Assembly: GCF_963665355.1 (NCBI RefSeq)
Contig: NZ_OY762229.1
Coordinates: 1,984,001-2,048,000, forward strand
Reading direction: 5' to 3'
Length of the DNA stretch: 64,000 nt
Source of the DNA: an uncultured Desulfobacter sp.
GTDB taxonomy: Bacteria; Desulfobacterota; Desulfobacteria; Desulfobacterales; Desulfobacteraceae
Both the position numbers and the translations under genes were made by a program. The number at the start of each line of letters is the position of its first letter. Position 1 is the first letter of the stretch. Positions 18,987 to 28,584 of the stretch are shown here, one piece after another. The notes under the pieces were generated by a model that worked only from the letters and a program-made list of their open reading frames with translations, was not told where the DNA came from and ran no database searches.

Positions 18987-19994
18987 TTACTGGTTTTTGC
19001 GGTATTGCTCAAGCAACGCATTCACCTTGTCTGCCGGTTCTTTGGGAAGATCTTGCTCAACGATCATTTTCCGGGATGCTTTTGCGGCTGCGGCCAGCCA
19101 CTCACCCATCTGTTCCTGTGACGGCGTGATGAACTCAATCCCCTGTTTTTTTAAGGCGTCAATGGCTTTTTCATTATCTTCCCTGTTCAAACGGTCAACC
19201 TCTTTCAACTCCCGATTCATAATTTCATAGACCACTTTCTGGTCCTCCGGTGAAATTTTATGAAATGTGTCCTTATCTATGGCGAAGACGGCATACAGAT
19301 AAATTAACGGCAGATTGGTGATGTACTTTATTTCCGTGTGCCACTGGAGAACAATGGCACCAACAGGAGACGTTCCCACAGTATCGATAAGGCCGGACTG
19401 CAGGCCCGTTCTCACATCCGCCAGGGGCAGGGCAATGGGGGAGACGCCAAAACTGCCCACGGAGTCCACAGACATTTTATCGTTGTCCGGCACCCATATT
19501 TTTCGGCTTCTAAGATCCTCAACGGATGAGATGGCAGATTTTGACATAATGTACGCAAAGCCGCCCCCCATAAGGGTAAAACAGACAAAACCCGCATCAT
19601 CGAGACCTTTGATGATGTACTCATCCATGTGGCTGCGCACATAATCCACCTCTTCCTGGGATTTGAATTTCAAGGGCTGGGCATAAATCTGGTTGCCCGG
19701 GAAAAATGAGGAGAGGCTGCCGGCCATGATTGCTCCGCCCTGGAGCTGGTTTATCCGGATTTTTCGTAAAACAGCCTTGTCATTTCCCATGACCCCACCG
19801 GGATAGAATTTAAATGTCACGCGACGATCCGTAGCATTGGCAACCTGGTCGGCACCTTCGCGCATTTTTTCCATCCACATGGAACCTTCCGGTGAAATTG
19901 TGGCAATTTTTAAGATTACGGCCCGGGCCGTTCCACAAAAAAACGTCAGTATCAGCATAAAAGAAAACAGTTTTAAAACAGGTTTGTTAAACAT
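18987..19994 (-). CDS. dctP: TRAP transporter solute-binding protein
   Basis: 335 residues with a signal peptide (LKLFSFMLILTFFCGTARA) followed by the mature start VILKIATISPEGSMWMEKMREGADQV. The region before GLIDTVGTSPVGAIVLQWH contains the helix that in DctP carries the carboxylate-binding arginine (LADVRTGLQSG). It acts in the periplasm and delivers substrate to DctQM. The frame extends upstream to 20078, but the ATG at 19994 opens directly on the signal peptide. Confidence 0.9.
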   Translation of the reverse strand: MFNKPVLKLFSFMLILTFFCGTARAVILKIATISPEGSMWMEKMREGADQVANATDRRVTFKFYPGGVMGNDKAVLRKIRINQLQGGAIMAGSLSSFFPGNQIYAQPLKFKSQEEVDYVRSHMDEYIIKGLDDAGFVCFTLMGGGFAYIMSKSAISSVEDLRSRKIWVPDNDKMSVDSVGSFGVSPIALPLADVRTGLQSGLIDTVGTSPVGAIVLQWHTEIKYITNLPLIYLYAVFAIDKDTFHKISPEDQKVVYEIMNRELKEVDRLNREDNEKAIDALKKQGIEFITPSQEQMGEWLAAAAKASRKMIVEQDLPKEPADKVNALLEQYRKNQ

Positions 19995-20013
19995 AATTAA
20001 ATTTCTCTTTGCT

Positions 20014-20883
20014 TTAAAAGTAGTCGTCAGCCTCAGCCAGAAGTTTTGCTGCCTGCTGCCGGGCATAGGTATTAACAAGGGTATAGCCGTCTATGTTCGG
20101 ATCTGTCTGCATCACCTCGTTAAGCAGGCGTTGGAAAAGTTGCCGGTCAAAGATCATTTTGGCATACAATTTTGCATATATCACTTTGGCCATGAGATTT
20201 TTGCCCTGGCTGATGGAAATGGCCTTTTCAAAATAGAGCCTTCCCTGTTCAGGTTTTCCTCCCAAAGCCGGGGGCAGAAAGGTGGCAAGGGTGCCCAGAT
20301 ACAAATAGGCCGCTCCGTCCCTGTATGTTTCATCCAGTTCAATGACACGGTTCATGATGGCCTCGATTCTGGAAATATCGGCCAGGGCATTGAAATCATC
20401 CTTATGGGCCATGATCCAGGCCGCCCAGGCATTGCCCAGGGTGAACAGATATGGCAGATCATCTTCTTCCATCTCATTCACAACAGTGCGGAACTTCCCA
20501 AAGGATGCTGCCTTTAAATCACAGGCGTCACTTTGGGCAAAACATATCGCGTTCAGGGCGTAATCCATGGCCTTGTCAGCCAGTTTTCTTTTTCGTTCCC
20601 CGTCCGTGACAAAGACGTCTGAATAGGCCGTATAAAGCTGGGCACCTGAACAAAGCAGATCCGGGGATTCCGGATCCTGGTCAATGAGGCTGTCAACCAT
20701 GATCAGATAAGCAGGTGCTCCGGATTCCACCATGGCCAGGTCATTATTATTCAGGATACTTCTGGACAAAGAGGCCATCATGTCCGATTGGACCCCGCAT
20801 CCCTGGGCCAGGAGAATCATCCCCAAAGACAGCATGCAGAAAACGATGAACTTATCTGTCTTTATATTTAGTTGAGACGGCAT
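20014..20883 (-). CDS. TatT-like TPR lipoprotein of the TRAP system
   Basis: 289 residues with a lipoprotein signal (MILLAQGC). The body is helical and repeat-like, with AAYLYLGTLATFLPPALGGKPEQGRLYFEKAI typical of the TatT (TP0956-like) component that forms complexes with TRAP binding proteins. By analogy it would trimerise at the membrane and hand ligand to DctP. It is 19 bases upstream of dctP and heads the operon, which supports this role. Confidence 0.85.
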   Translation of the reverse strand: MPSQLNIKTDKFIVFCMLSLGMILLAQGCGVQSDMMASLSRSILNNNDLAMVESGAPAYLIMVDSLIDQDPESPDLLCSGAQLYTAYSDVFVTDGERKRKLADKAMDYALNAICFAQSDACDLKAASFGKFRTVVNEMEEDDLPYLFTLGNAWAAWIMAHKDDFNALADISRIEAIMNRVIELDETYRDGAAYLYLGTLATFLPPALGGKPEQGRLYFEKAISISQGKNLMAKVIYAKLYAKMIFDRQLFQRLLNEVMQTDPNIDGYTLVNTYARQQAAKLLAEADDYF

Positions 20884-21039
20884 GAAATTTTATCCTTATT
20901 TTTTATCCCCTTTATCTTGAATTTAGCAGAAGGTATCTTTTTTAAGGGGAAAAATCAACTGTACAGAATGTATGATTCAACATCTGTTTAAACCATGATA
21001 TAGTGAAACACGTTCATTGATTTCCAGAAGAGAGAAAAA

Positions 21040-22536
21040 ATGCCTTTCAAAATGAGATCCATCTTGCTGACGGAACAAAAAAGTCCACGAATATGGGCTG
21101 TTATCCTGTTTTTTATAGTGGTCCTTTCGGCTGCCGCAACGGCGGAAGGACCGGTGGTGCACATCATTCCTGTTTCCGGAACTGTTGAGCCGGGCATGGC
21201 CGCATACCTCAAACGGGTGGTCGCTTCCCTTGAAAAGGATGAATCCAGCATTCTGGTATTTGCCATGGATACTTTTGGGGGACGGGTGGATGCTGCCTTT
21301 GATATTGTGGAGACCATCTGTGCTGTGCCAAGGGAAAGAACCATTGCCTATGTTGAGAAAAAAGCCATTTCCGCAGGCGCGTTGATCGCACTTTGCCCCG
21401 GCACCCTGATCATGGAGGAAAATACCCTTATCGGCGACTGTGCGCCCATTATTCAGACCAGTGAGGGGCACACGGAAGCCGGCGAAAAAATTCAAACTGT
21501 TCTTCGGGCCCAGTTTCGCACCCTGGCCAAGCGAAACAACTATTCTCAAGTACTAGCCGAATCCATGGTGTCCAAATCCATGGAAGTATATAAGGTTATC
21601 CGGGAAAAGCGTTCTGAATACATGGATAAAACCACCTGGCAGGAGCTTTCTGAAAAAGAAAAGGAAAAGATCACCAGCAAAACCACCATTGTAAGCGAAG
21701 GTGAGCTTTTGACCATGGATGATAAAGAAGCTGCTGAGCTTGGGTTCTCCCGTCAAAGTGTCACCACCCTTGACCAGGCCCTTGAAGCCATGGGCTTCGG
21801 CGCATGCCCAAGGGTTTGGGTTTCGGAAAGCTGGTCGGAAACTTTTGTCCGTTGGATCCAGCCGTTTCTGCCGGTTCTCATGATTCTGGGTATCGGTGCC
21901 GTGTATACGGAAATCAAGGCTCCGGGATTTGGTATCCCGGGGATTGTGGGTATAGTCTGCCTGGGATTGGTGTTTTTCAACCAGTACCTTGTGGGACTTG
22001 CCGATTATACGGAAATCCTGGTGTTTATCATCGGTTTTCTGCTCCTTGGCATGGAAGTGTTTGTTCTGCCCGGGTTTGGCATTGCCGGCATCAGCGCCGT
22101 CATTGTCCTGGCCGCAGGCCTTGTGCTCTCTTTCCAGAATTTTGTGCTGCCCGACCCAAGTTTGCCCTGGGAAGGTGAGCTCATGATAAAAAATCTGGGG
22201 CTGGTCATGGGCAGTGCCTTTGGGGCGTTGCTGGTGTCCATGTCTGTGGTGCGCTTTGCCCTGCCCAAACTGTCGAAGGTAATTAAGGGGCCGTATCTGG
22301 ATGCCACACTCCAGGAGTCCCGTGCCGAATCTACTGAGGCTCTGGGTATCTGTGCCGGTGACCAGGGCATTGCCCTGACCACGTTGCGGCCTTCGGGCAA
22401 GGTCCGTATCAGGGACAGAAAAGTTGATGCCGTTACCCAGGGGAATTTTATTGATCCCGGCACACCGGTCCGGGTGGTACGGATCACAGCAGGGCATATA
22501 ATTGTTGAAACGATCATGGAAAAGGGGGAAAAATGA
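21040..22536 (+). CDS. NfeD-family membrane protein with ClpP-class serine protease domain
   Basis: 498 residues. A signal/anchor segment (residues ~18-35) precedes a ClpP-like domain with DTFGGRVDAAFDIV and KKAISAGALIALCP, which carries the probable catalytic serine. Then come four membrane segments (near residues 270-390) and a C-terminal OB-fold NfeD domain (GIALTTLRPSGKVRI). The protease would face outside the cytoplasm. Long NfeD proteins work with SPFH/flotillin partners, and one is encoded two genes downstream. The gene overlaps the next by four bases (ATGA). Confidence 0.88.
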   Translation: MPFKMRSILLTEQKSPRIWAVILFFIVVLSAAATAEGPVVHIIPVSGTVEPGMAAYLKRVVASLEKDESSILVFAMDTFGGRVDAAFDIVETICAVPRERTIAYVEKKAISAGALIALCPGTLIMEENTLIGDCAPIIQTSEGHTEAGEKIQTVLRAQFRTLAKRNNYSQVLAESMVSKSMEVYKVIREKRSEYMDKTTWQELSEKEKEKITSKTTIVSEGELLTMDDKEAAELGFSRQSVTTLDQALEAMGFGACPRVWVSESWSETFVRWIQPFLPVLMILGIGAVYTEIKAPGFGIPGIVGIVCLGLVFFNQYLVGLADYTEILVFIIGFLLLGMEVFVLPGFGIAGISAVIVLAAGLVLSFQNFVLPDPSLPWEGELMIKNLGLVMGSAFGALLVSMSVVRFALPKLSKVIKGPYLDATLQESRAESTEALGICAGDQGIALTTLRPSGKVRIRDRKVDAVTQGNFIDPGTPVRVVRITAGHIIVETIMEKGEK

Positions 22537-23015
22537 GTACCTGGATTCTGCCTTTGGTTCTCCAGATTTTGGCGATGTTTACCATTGCTGTAGAGGTGGT
22601 TGTGCCGTCAATGGGGCTTTTGTCCATCATTGCCCTGGGGCTTTTCGGATATTCCCTTTTCCTTGTGTTCAACGCCTTTTCCATCTCTGTGTTTTACGCG
22701 GTTCTGGGGGCAGATCTTGTCCTTCTTCCTGTGGTGCTCATTATCGGGTTTAAAGTGCTGGCGATTTCTCCTTTGTCTCTGAATAAAAAATTGTCTGCAT
22801 CCGAGGGGGTGGTTTCCCAGTCTCCGGATCTTAAAAACTACCTGGACGGTACCGGCCACAGCACTTCAACCCTTCGTCCCTCCGGAACAGCTTTGATTAA
22901 CGGTGTCCGTCTGGATGTGGTGACGGACGGAGAATTTATAGAGGCAGATACACCTTTAAGAGTCTGCAAAGTCACAGGGAATCAGGTGATCGTCTGCCGC
23001 CGGGACAACATGTGA
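22533..23015 (+). CDS. Short NfeD-family protein
   Basis: 160 residues: about three membrane segments in the first 75 residues, then an OB-fold domain (GTGHSTSTLRPSGTALINGVRLDVVTDGEFIEADTPLRVCKV) that repeats the LRPSG motif of the upstream NfeD. It lacks the protease domain. Such short NfeD proteins pair with flotillins in the membrane. It is translationally coupled to the long nfeD and followed by floA. Confidence 0.85.
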   Translation: MSTWILPLVLQILAMFTIAVEVVVPSMGLLSIIALGLFGYSLFLVFNAFSISVFYAVLGADLVLLPVVLIIGFKVLAISPLSLNKKLSASEGVVSQSPDLKNYLDGTGHSTSTLRPSGTALINGVRLDVVTDGEFIEADTPLRVCKVTGNQVIVCRRDNM

Positions 23016-23065
23016 AGCAACACGCTTAGACGTTTTAACTGATAACTTATAAAAAGGTGATTAAC

Positions 23066-24046
23066 ATGCAAATTATGTCCATTCTTTTCATCATTGCAGG
23101 CATTCTGGGCCTGATACTGGTTTATTTTGCGTTTTCCTACATTGGCCTGTGGATCCAGGCCTTGGTGTCAGGTGCCCGGGTGGGACTGTTCAACATTATT
23201 TTCATGCGTTTCAGAAAAGTTCCTCCCAAACTGATCGTGGAATCCAAAATCATGGCCGTGAAAGCCGGGATTGATATTGCCACGGACAGCCTGGAATCCC
23301 ATTTCCTTGCCGGCGGCAATGTCTCCCGGGTGATCCAGGCGCTGATTGCCGCGGACAAGGCCAATATCGACCTGCCCTTTAACCGGGCCGCGGCCATTGA
23401 CCTTGCCGGGCGCGATGTACTGGAAGCCGTACAGATGTCGGTTAACCCCAAGGTGATTGAAACCCCCATTGTGGCGGCCATGGCCAAGGACGGCATCCAG
23501 CTTAAAGCCATTTCCAGGGTCACGGTGCGGGCCAATATCGACCGCCTGGTGGGCGGTGCCGGCGAAGAGACCATCCTGGCACGTGTGGGTGAGGGTATCG
23601 TTACTACTATTGGGTCGGCCGTCACCCATAAACAGGTGCTGGAAAACCCGGATACCATTTCAAAAACCGTTCTAAGCAAAGGGCTGGACGCCGGCACAGC
23701 CTATGAAATCCTCTCCATTGATATCGCGGACGTGGATGTGGGCAAAAACATCGGTGCAGAGCTGGAAACTGACCGGGCCGAGGCAGACAAGAAGATTGCC
23801 CAGGCCAAGGCCGAGGAAAAGCGGGCCATGGCCTTTGCCCAGGAACAGGAGATGAAGGCCCGTGTCCAGGAAATGCGGGCCAAGGTGGTGGAGGCCGAAG
23901 CCCAGGTGCCTTTGGCCATGGCCGAGGCGTTCAGAAGCGGTAATCTTGGGGTGATGGACTATTATAAAATGCAGAATATCAGTGCGGATACCCGGATGAG
24001 GGAGACCATTGCAACTCCTGAACAGCCGGATGAACCCCAGAAATAA
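23066..24046 (+). CDS. floA: Flotillin-like protein FloA
   Basis: 327 residues from the ATG at 23066, six bases after aaggtg. A membrane-inserted N-terminal segment is followed by the SPFH domain ([34 protein letters not shown]) and an Ala/Glu-rich coiled coil ([26 protein letters not shown]). FloA oligomerises on the inner membrane and organises membrane microdomains. The nfeD-nfeD-floA order is the conserved context. Confidence 0.92.
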   Translation: MQIMSILFIIAGILGLILVYFAFSYIGLWIQALVSGARVGLFNIIFMRFRKVPPKLIVESKIMAVKAGIDIATDSLESHFLAGGNVSRVIQALIAADKANIDLPFNRAAAIDLAGRDVLEAVQMSVNPKVIETPIVAAMAKDGIQLKAISRVTVRANIDRLVGGAGEETILARVGEGIVTTIGSAVTHKQVLENPDTISKTVLSKGLDAGTAYEILSIDIADVDVGKNIGAELETDRAEADKKIAQAKAEEKRAMAFAQEQEMKARVQEMRAKVVEAEAQVPLAMAEAFRSGNLGVMDYYKMQNISADTRMRETIATPEQPDEPQK

Positions 24047-24073
24047 CATCAACAAAAATAGCAGGATAACAAC

Positions 24074-24676
24074 ATGGATTTTGGTGATTTTATAACTTTG
24101 ATTTTATTTATAGTTTTTATTGTGTCTCCTTTTTTGAAAAGAAAAAAGATCAAACAGGCTCAAAAACCAGTCAAATCAAAGCAGAGCGGGTTTTCTGTCC
24201 TGGGAAAAATAAGTCAAGCACTTAAGGAGGCGGCCCGGGAAATGGAAGCCCAGGCTGAACAGGCCCGGAAAAAAGAGGCAACCGGAAAGCGTAACCGCCT
24301 CCGGGAAGGGAACAACCGCCCCTTTGACCAGGCCGGAGACGAATCTGTAAATCAAACTTTCTGGGATAAAATTGATGACAGGAAAGATGTGGATTTTTCT
24401 CCCGAAAAGACAAACGCGAACGTTTTGGCGCAGATTGAGCCTGTTAATGAAAAACCGCTTTTTATGTCAGCAAAAAAAGAACCCCACAGAAAAGCTCCAA
24501 AGATACCGGAAACAAGGGATTCAAAACCCACAACCCTAAAACATGTTGGGCATGGCGCCATGCAGATCGCTTGTCCCAGAAAAGGTCATAGACATCTGCC
24601 GGCCCGGGTCCGGGGGCTTCAAAAAGCCGTGATCTGGTCGGAAATTCTTGGAAAACCCGTTGCGTTAAGAGATTAG
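24074..24676 (+). CDS. Membrane-anchored basic protein following floA
   Basis: 200 residues. One membrane segment (residues 7-22) is followed by a lysine-rich, probably disordered cytoplasmic region with a coiled-coil stretch (LGKISQALKEAAREMEAQAEQARKK). The C-terminal end LQKAVIWSEILGKPVALRD is compact and looks like a conserved docking peptide. I do not recognise a named family. It lies 27 bases after floA in the same direction, so a role with the flotillin is plausible but unproven. Confidence 0.65.
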   Translation: MDFGDFITLILFIVFIVSPFLKRKKIKQAQKPVKSKQSGFSVLGKISQALKEAAREMEAQAEQARKKEATGKRNRLREGNNRPFDQAGDESVNQTFWDKIDDRKDVDFSPEKTNANVLAQIEPVNEKPLFMSAKKEPHRKAPKIPETRDSKPTTLKHVGHGAMQIACPRKGHRHLPARVRGLQKAVIWSEILGKPVALRD

Positions 24677-24772
24677 GATTCGCTCTGCTTTTACGCATCA
24701 ATATTTGTCATCCGGACATGGGTTCGGGTAAAGACAGCATTTAACACTCTGTTTTAAATGAAAGGAAATACC

Positions 24773-26248
24773 ATGAAAAATCCCGTTGACCAAAGTTACA
24801 AGCTGTATATTGACGGCAAGTGGGTAGATGCCAAAGAAGGAAAAACCTTTACAGTCACATGTCCTGCCAATGGAGAAGTGCTTTCCACCTGCGCCAATGC
24901 GGGTCCGGAAGATGTCGATCTGGCTGTTAGAGCCGCTCAAAAAGCCTTTAAAACCTGGAGCCTGGTATCGCCCCAGGAACGGGCCGGACTGCTTTTAAAA
25001 ATCGCGGATCTCATTGATGAAAAGACAGAGCATCTGGCCATGGTGGAAACCCTGGATAACGGTAAGCCCATCCGGGAGACCCGGAACATTGATGTCCCTC
25101 TGGCCTCAGATCATTTCCGGTATTTTGCCAGTGCTGTACGCACCGAAGAGGGTACCTGTTCCATGATTGACGACAAAACCATGAGCATCGTTCTCAATGA
25201 GCCCATCGGCGTCGTGGGCCAGATTATTCCATGGAACTTTCCCTTTCTCATGGCGGCATGGAAAATTGCTCCGGCCCTTGCCGCAGGAAATACTGTGGTT
25301 ATGAAACCTTCTTCAGACACCAGTTTGAGCCTGCTGGAATTTGCAAAAATTCTGGATACGGTGCTTCCTCCTGGTGTTGTAAACGTGGTTACAGGAGGCG
25401 GTTCATCCACCGGAAATGCCATGCTGAACCATGAAGGGTTTGCAAAACTGGCCTTTACCGGATCCACTGAAGTGGGATACCAGATTGCCGATGCCGCAGC
25501 CAAAAAGTTGATCCCCGCCACCCTGGAACTTGGCGGAAAATCTGCCAATATCTATTTCCCGGACTGTCCCTGGGAAAAAGCGGTGGAAGGTGTGCTTCTA
25601 GGAATTCTTTTCAATCAGGGGCAGGTCTGCTGCGCCGGGTCCAGGGTGTTTATCCACGAGGATATTTATGACAAATTTTTGGCTGAAATTAAGACCCGGT
25701 TTGAATCCGTGAAAGTGGGACTGCCCTGGCAGGAGGATACCATGATGGGCTCCCAGATTAACCAAAGACAGGCGGAAAAGATTCTGGCTTGCGTGGAGGC
25801 CGGCAAAAAAGAGGGTGTCACTGTTGTGACCGGCGGTAAAAAGATCAATGAAGGCGATCTTGCCAAAGGATGCTTTCTGCAACCCACCATTCTGGCTGAT
25901 GTGGCCAACAGCATGACCGTTGCCCAGGACGAAATTTTTGGTCCTGTGGTCTGTGCGATCAAATTCAGGGACGAACAGGAGGTCATTGACATGGCCAATG
26001 ATAATATCTATGGCCTGGGCGGTGCGGTATGGACAAAGGATATCAATAGGGCATTGAGGGTGGCCCGGGCTGTCAGAACCGGGCGTATGTGGGTGAATAC
26101 CTACAACCAGTTGCCGGCTCATACCCCCTTTGGCGGGTACAAAAAATCCGGCATTGGCCGGGAGACCCATAAAATGATGCTGACCCATTACAGCCAGAGC
26201 AAGAATATTTATATCAGCATGGATGAAAGCCCCTTTGGGCTCTATTAA
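24773..26248 (+). CDS. NAD(P)-dependent aldehyde dehydrogenase
   Basis: 491 residues from the ATG preceded by gaaagga. Standard ALDH motifs occur in order: PWNFPFLMAAWKIAPALAAGNTVVMKPS, the TGSTEVGYQI cofactor turn, ELGGKSANI with the general-base glutamate, and FNQGQVCCAGSR with the catalytic cysteine. The nearest groups are betaine-aldehyde and general ALDH2-like enzymes; the substrate cannot be assigned. It is soluble and tetrameric by family. The 3' end overlaps the convergent MFS gene by four bases. Confidence 0.92.
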   Translation: MKNPVDQSYKLYIDGKWVDAKEGKTFTVTCPANGEVLSTCANAGPEDVDLAVRAAQKAFKTWSLVSPQERAGLLLKIADLIDEKTEHLAMVETLDNGKPIRETRNIDVPLASDHFRYFASAVRTEEGTCSMIDDKTMSIVLNEPIGVVGQIIPWNFPFLMAAWKIAPALAAGNTVVMKPSSDTSLSLLEFAKILDTVLPPGVVNVVTGGGSSTGNAMLNHEGFAKLAFTGSTEVGYQIADAAAKKLIPATLELGGKSANIYFPDCPWEKAVEGVLLGILFNQGQVCCAGSRVFIHEDIYDKFLAEIKTRFESVKVGLPWQEDTMMGSQINQRQAEKILACVEAGKKEGVTVVTGGKKINEGDLAKGCFLQPTILADVANSMTVAQDEIFGPVVCAIKFRDEQEVIDMANDNIYGLGGAVWTKDINRALRVARAVRTGRMWVNTYNQLPAHTPFGGYKKSGIGRETHKMMLTHYSQSKNIYISMDESPFGLY

Positions 26249-27540
26249 TCCTTTTTATTTTTTGCAGCCGCCGTCCCTGCGTCTTCGTTTACCCTGGATA
26301 AGATTAAAGATCCCACAACGAAGAATACGGACACAACACCAACTCCGGCGCGCTGGGAGTTGAATTGCTGGGTTAGAAGGCCCAGGAACAGCGGCCCGAA
26401 AAATGCGGTTAATTTGCCTGAAAAGGCAAAAAAACCAAAGAACTGGTTTTCTTTTTCCCGGGGAACGAAGCGGCCGAGCAGGGAACGGCTGGCACTCTGG
26501 TTGGGTCCTGCAAAAAATCCCACAAGTACGCCCGCGGTCCAGAACATGGCCTTGCCGGGCGCACAAGCTGCCAGCACCACGGCCAAGGTTAAAATGATAT
26601 TGGATATCTGGATGGTGGTTTTACCACCCAGTTTGTCGTCAAAAATGCCCATGATCAAAGCGCCTGTGCCTGCAGCCACGTTGAGCACGATGCCAAAGAT
26701 CATGATTTCCTCAAAGGAGAAACCAAAGGTGCCGGCTGCATAAATTCCGCCAAAGGCGAAAATGGTTACAAGACCATCATTGTATATCATTCTTGCAATC
26801 AGCAGTTTAAGAATTTCCCGGTAGGACCTGATATCTTTAAACGTGGTTTTAAGATCGGCAAATGCCGCCCGGACAAGGGCGGCGTTGCCGTTAATTTTTT
26901 TAGGGCTGCGGGATTGGGGTTTTACCAGAATAAACAAAGGAATGGAAAAAACCGTGTACCAAATGGACACCAGGACGCAGGTGGCCCTGATGTTGGCCCC
27001 GGATTCCCGGGGTACACCGAACCAGGGAACTTCCGGATTAATAAAACCGGCCATGGCCACAAACATGGCTAAAAGTCCGCCAATATATCCCACCCCCCAG
27101 CCGATCCCGGAAATCCGTCCAATGGTCTTTTCATTGGAAATATCCGGCAGAAATGCATTGTAAAAGACCATACCCATTTCAAAAGCCAGGTTGGACAGCA
27201 CAAACCAGAATAACGCCTGCCAGACCTGTCCCGGAGTGACAAACCAAAGCATGGCGCAGCCTGCGGCACCGATTATTGTGGATATAAATAAAAAGGTTTT
27301 CCGTGCATTGCCATGATCGGCCAGGGCCCCAAGGAAAGGTGATAAAAAAGCCGCCAGAATGGCCGTCAGCGTCACCCCCCTGGACCAGAGTGCTGTGCCC
27401 CAGATTTTATCCGGTGCAATGGCTGAAACAAAATAGGTGGAGTAAATAAACGTTACAATCAGCGTGGTGTAGGCAGAGTTGGCAAAATCGTACATCACCC
27501 AACCAAATATCTGTTTCTTGTCTGTCCGGGTGCTGGGCAT
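26245..27540 (-). CDS. UMF1/Atg22-like MFS permease
   Basis: 431 residues with 12 membrane segments. The opening GWVMYDFANSAYTTLIVTFIY is the signature of the UMF1 (unknown major facilitator) family related to yeast Atg22. The substrate is unknown. It follows the phospholipase-C-like gene by 18 bases and probably shares its transcript. Confidence 0.88.
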   Translation of the reverse strand: MPSTRTDKKQIFGWVMYDFANSAYTTLIVTFIYSTYFVSAIAPDKIWGTALWSRGVTLTAILAAFLSPFLGALADHGNARKTFLFISTIIGAAGCAMLWFVTPGQVWQALFWFVLSNLAFEMGMVFYNAFLPDISNEKTIGRISGIGWGVGYIGGLLAMFVAMAGFINPEVPWFGVPRESGANIRATCVLVSIWYTVFSIPLFILVKPQSRSPKKINGNAALVRAAFADLKTTFKDIRSYREILKLLIARMIYNDGLVTIFAFGGIYAAGTFGFSFEEIMIFGIVLNVAAGTGALIMGIFDDKLGGKTTIQISNIILTLAVVLAACAPGKAMFWTAGVLVGFFAGPNQSASRSLLGRFVPREKENQFFGFFAFSGKLTAFFGPLFLGLLTQQFNSQRAGVGVVSVFFVVGSLILSRVNEDAGTAAAKNKKD

Positions 27541-27558
27541 AAGTGTGTTTTCCCGTGG

Positions 27559-28542
27559 TTAAAATGGCATTGTAGTTCCCTGGTATAACAGCGGTTTTAT
27601 ATCCTGCTGTCCATACCATGCGCCAAATGTCTTTACCGGCAGGTCCGGGCTGATATCCGGCAGGGCAGTGTCCGCCGGTACCAGAGACTCAAGCTGGTTT
27701 CCATTGCCGGTTTCTTCGCATTCCGTCATTGCCCGCTCAATGGCATCCAGGACTGCAATGGTAGCGGTTGCCGCCTGATGGATCAAGGTCAAAAGGTCGG
27801 TGGAAATATAAGAACCCGAACATGGGTGCCGGTATGTAAGACGGCCTGAAAAAAAAGACAGAAAACAGGGTTTTCCGAAAGGATAAATCAAGCTGGTTAC
27901 AGATTCGGGCAAAGGATGTGAGGTGCCGGCCATCATTATGGTGCCCTTGCGTATGACAGAGGCGCCAAGAAGGGCATGGACCGTTGCATGCCCTTGCACA
28001 GCGTGTTTCAGGAAAGTCGTTTGGGGAAGTTGAGGTAAAAACAGGTCGTTCAGAAGCTCATAGAGTTCTGGCTCTGAACGTGTTGCCTGTCTGGCAACTT
28101 CATACAACCGGGTTTTGCCATGGAACAGATATTGAAAATGAAGATCCATGGCGGTTTCAAAATACCTGTGCCGGTCTGTGGCACCGGTATGAAGCCCCTT
28201 CATACCGGCATAATAATAAACCAGGGGATGAAGGGTTGTGTCCGACATGATGTGGCACACGCAGCCTGCGGCAAGTGCCAGGGCCGCAGGTGAGCGGTGA
28301 TGGTTTAAAAATTTGAGCAGGGGTACAAGGGCTTCTTTGTCTGGCCGGTGAAACGGGTCAGCCAGGGCGCGTATTTGTTGTTTCTGCGGACCCGAAAGGT
28401 AGTAAAACGGCGAATCCGGACACACCGACCCCATGAGAAACACAAAGGGACATTTTTGAATGGGTTGAAAAAACTTTGAAGTTCCGGGCAGATTACGGGT
28501 CACCTGTTGAGCTATGGTAAAATGTGTAATCTCTTTTGGCAT
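27559..28542 (-). CDS. Zinc-dependent phospholipase C-like protein
   Basis: 327 residues. It opens MPKEITHFTIAQ and has spaced histidines and aspartates (GSVCPDSPFY, FHRPDKE, CHIMSDTTLHPLVYY, HRYFETAMDLHF) like the metal ligands of the bacterial zinc-dependent phospholipase C fold. No signal peptide is present, so a secreted toxin role is unlikely. The ribosome binding region is replaced by twelve consecutive Gs ending two bases before the ATG, so expression may vary with tract length. The gene is first in an operon with the MFS permease. Confidence 0.75.
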   Translation of the reverse strand: MPKEITHFTIAQQVTRNLPGTSKFFQPIQKCPFVFLMGSVCPDSPFYYLSGPQKQQIRALADPFHRPDKEALVPLLKFLNHHRSPAALALAAGCVCHIMSDTTLHPLVYYYAGMKGLHTGATDRHRYFETAMDLHFQYLFHGKTRLYEVARQATRSEPELYELLNDLFLPQLPQTTFLKHAVQGHATVHALLGASVIRKGTIMMAGTSHPLPESVTSLIYPFGKPCFLSFFSGRLTYRHPCSGSYISTDLLTLIHQAATATIAVLDAIERAMTECEETGNGNQLESLVPADTALPDISPDLPVKTFGAWYGQQDIKPLLYQGTTMPF

Positions 28543-28544
28543 AT

Positions 28545-28556
28545 CCCCCCCCCCCC
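28545..28556 (-). repeat. G12 homopolymer at the ribosome binding site
   Basis: Twelve Gs on the coding strand lie at -3 to -14 from the ATG at 28542, taking the place of a Shine-Dalgarno sequence. Slipped-strand change of tract length would alter translation of the phospholipase-C-like gene. Confidence 0.85.
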
Positions 28557-28584
28557 TTCAAAAATTTTTATGCAACCTCGGAAT

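Noticed and set aside
27559-28542. Secreted phospholipase C virulence factor
   Set aside because: There is no signal peptide and the match is to the general zinc-PLC fold only.
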